Shown here piece by piece: positions 31,116 through 32,985 of a DNA stretch of 32,985 nucleotides. Below the pieces are notes generated by a model that saw only the letters and a list, made by a program, of their open reading frames with translations, did not search any database and was not told where the DNA came from. Numbering within the stretch: the first letter of the stretch is position 1; each line of letters opens with the position of its first letter. The DNA is from Chromera velia (taxonomy: Eukaryota > Sar > Chromeraceae), in the NCBI GenBank assembly GCA_018398765.1, contig JAHBMJ010004212.1, positions 25,001 to 57,985 on the forward strand, written 5' to 3'. The position numbers and the translations under genes were made by a program.

Positions 31116-32768
31116 TCACGCATGGATTGCGGGTGCGAGCTGCGGCTGTGTCCGGAGACGCCTAGTACCCCCCTCCAGGGTCGGCGCAGTCCCCAAACTA
31201 GAACCAGAAGAGGAGGCACCAGAAGTTGATGACGTGCATGCCCTCCCGCCAGTGGTAGGATCACAGTCCGCCCCTGCAGACTCGTCGGGGGGGATGATGG
31301 GGTGAAGTGGGTCTGACTCTCCCTCGTCCTCTATTCGTGCACACTTCTGCTGGCCGCACTCATCGGTGATCAGAACCTCTCCTCTGTTGCATCTGAACAG
31401 CCTTGTGGCACCCCCGGCGGTTGCTTGAGCTTCACATCTCTCTTTTCTGCTCTCTTCGTCACTAGGCAAATCCTCTCCACCCACTTCATACCGAGCCCAC
31501 GGGACAGGCTCGGCTCCCGAGTCGAATTCCTCAGTCGAGTCGTCAGCCACTGGAACGCCCCATGCGGAGTGGCGCGTGTCGTCTCCCACCATTGTTGCGG
31601 TGGCATCGGGTCGCGTTTTGGGTCCGCTCTTGGGATCACACTGTCCGTCTGTTGGGGCCTGAATGTCTCCTGAGGGACAAGTGACCTTCTCCCAAATCGC
31701 AGCCACCAAATACTCCTCTCTCTCGAAATCGTAAAATCGAGTCATTTGCGTAACCTCATACCCGGCACACGCACCGAGTCTGATGAGGCCTGTGAAGTAG
31801 GGTTCTGGCATTCGCAGTTTCAGCACTACGTTGCTCATGCTTTTCTTCTGCCACACAGAGAGGTAGTGGTCTGTCCTGTGGCTGTAGGACATGCCTGGGT
31901 GACCCACGGCAACGTCGATGAGAATGGGCACCCAGCAGTAGCACTTCCCGAGGGCATCAAATTCGCATTTGTTGAAGTAGTCGTTGAACACCTTCTTGAA
32001 CTCGTCATGGGGAAGCCCAGCGGAACCAGCGGAATCACGAGGGATCATGTAGCTGCATGCGGAGGGACAGATGCAGACATCAAGCGACGAACATCCGATT
32101 TTTCAGTAGCTCCTTGGTCTTTGCTCTTTTCTTCTGGTTCTCTTGACTTTGTGTCTCAATCGTTCCTTCCGTCCACTAAGCCGTTGACCAATCAATCTGT
32201 CCATTCATATATGGAATAAATCAACTTCCACATTTTGCCTCTTGTTTTCTCCCACACACCCCGGCCCCTTCTGCAGGTCTTCACTTTTTCAAGCAAATCA
32301 CCTGACTCACTCACTTTGCGCTGTCGGCAGCCGTGGTGTCTTTCCAGATGATCGTCGTGAGGAATTCGTTTTTCGGCTCGTCCCAGTAGAGGGAGACGCT
32401 TGTCGGCTTCTTGGCCTGGCCGGTCTTTGGGACGCCCTGCATGGGGAGAGAGGGAGAGACAACGAAGGTAGGAGAAATATGAGTTCATGCGGTTCGACTG
32501 ACAGGGCTGTTGGAAAAAGAGATAAACAAATATGCAAAGACAGAAAGGTGTCATACAAACGGACAGACATGCAAAGAGGCGACCAAAGGCGCTCTTCTGG
32601 AACCACAGGGGCTCATCAGACCCAGCATCCCACTCAACAAACATTCCCTTCACTCACCAAAGCAGGCACATCCACTTGCATGTTCCAATCTGCAGGTTCT
32701 CCGAAGTGGTTGTCGAACGCCCAGGTCCCAACGAAACACGTGAACGCACCGTCTGCCCTCCTGATACC
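31116..32768 (-). CDS. Cys-rich hypothetical protein, C-terminal three exons
   Basis: I do not recognise the family. Exons in minus order are 32768–32658 (37 codons), 32436–32315 and 32052–31116; donors are GTGAGT twice, acceptors end TGCAG, and all phases match, giving 389 aa of a longer protein whose 5' end is beyond 32985. The sequence begins GIRRADGAFTCFVGTWAFDN, continues with an aromatic, beta-rich part (SVSLYWDEP, FLTTIIWKDTT), then KCEFDALGKCYCWVPILIDV and LKLRMPEPYFTGLIRLGACA. The last ~190 residues are hydrophilic, acidic and Ser/Gly-rich with paired cysteines (DECGQQKC, DCDPTTGGRAC). About a dozen spaced cysteines suggest a secreted or luminal protein with disulfides, but no signal peptide or membrane segment is in view. 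Exon structure is well supported; function is unknown. Confidence 0.8.
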
Positions 32769-32878
32769 CTGCAGACAAACACGCACAGAGGTGTGTGAGT
32801 CTTTTCTTTAATTTAGAGGGGCTGAGTGGTCAACAGATATCAAGTAGAAACTGAGAACATACAGACACAAACCGAACA

Positions 32879-32902
32879 ACACACACACACACACACACAC
32901 AC
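32879..32902 (+). repeat. (AC)12 microsatellite
   Basis: Perfect AC run, probably within the intron upstream of the first visible exon (32768) of the Cys-rich gene. Confidence 0.9.
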
Positions 32903-32970
32903 TACACAAATATGTCGAACAAACGTTCCATCAAACTGAGCAGCCGACCCATGTCGCGTCCCCCCTTCCA

Positions 32971-32985
32971 CCCCCCCCCCCCCCC
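32971..32985 (+). repeat. Poly-C run at the window end
   Basis: Fifteen C at the right edge, resembling the poly-C run that borders the assembly gap at 7017. Confidence 0.9.

Noticed and set aside
1-32985. CRISPR array, bacterial operon or phage system
   Set aside because: No spacer-repeat array is visible, and spliced genes with GT–AG introns show that the DNA is eukaryotic.

Overview
The window is nuclear DNA from a eukaryote. Genes are split by GT–AG introns, which I fixed by requiring reading phase to be kept across every junction and, where possible, by matching a known protein fold. Intergenic space is large and full of simple repeats and AT-rich islands, and there is one assembly gap (7029–7223). 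Features that suggest an alveolate such as the chromerid Chromera velia are: GC-balanced exons with long E/R- and G/P-rich stretches, many small exons, abundant TGCATGCA palindromes (a site type bound by ApiAP2 factors in apicomplexans), and the gene mix (Tubby-like, ABHD17-like, RING/IBR-like, F-box-like). This assignment is inference, of low to moderate confidence.

Layout. (1) 1–1334, minus: 3' part of an unrecognised gene that runs off the left edge. (2) 1335–1929: shared upstream region of two divergent genes, with two TGCATGCA sites. (3) 1930–4735, plus: four-exon RING/IBR-like zinc-binding protein with a long charged helix and an out-of-frame 46-bp duplication at its stop. (4) 4736–7527: repeat-bearing, partly AT-rich spacer with the gap. 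(5) 7528–8667, plus: single-exon F-box-like protein. (6) 8668–10860: AT-rich spacer holding a complete non-autonomous DNA transposon (9716–10852) with inverted ends and an 8-bp target duplication; it carries a 135-codon ORF. (7) 11278–16786, minus: eleven-exon Tubby-like gene, the best-resolved gene here. (8) 16787–20899: gene-free, purine-skewed on the plus strand, with a strong hairpin and then ~80-bp tandem repeats. (9) 20900–22728: decayed plus-strand coding region, facing a truncated, frameshifted protein-kinase fragment (23025–23674, minus). (10) 24298–27011, plus: two-exon ABHD17-like hydrolase with an intact catalytic triad and a Cys-rich N-terminus. (11) 27012–31115: no supported gene. 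(12) 31116–32768, minus: last three exons of a Cys-rich protein whose 5' end lies outside the window.

The genes do not form a pathway. Themes are membrane- or lipid-associated signalling (Tubby-like, ABHD17-like) and ubiquitin-type factors (RING/IBR-like, F-box-like). The most unusual general feature is the 5' splice site: 10 of the 16 introns I could phase begin GTC (mostly GTCAG) rather than GTA/GTG.
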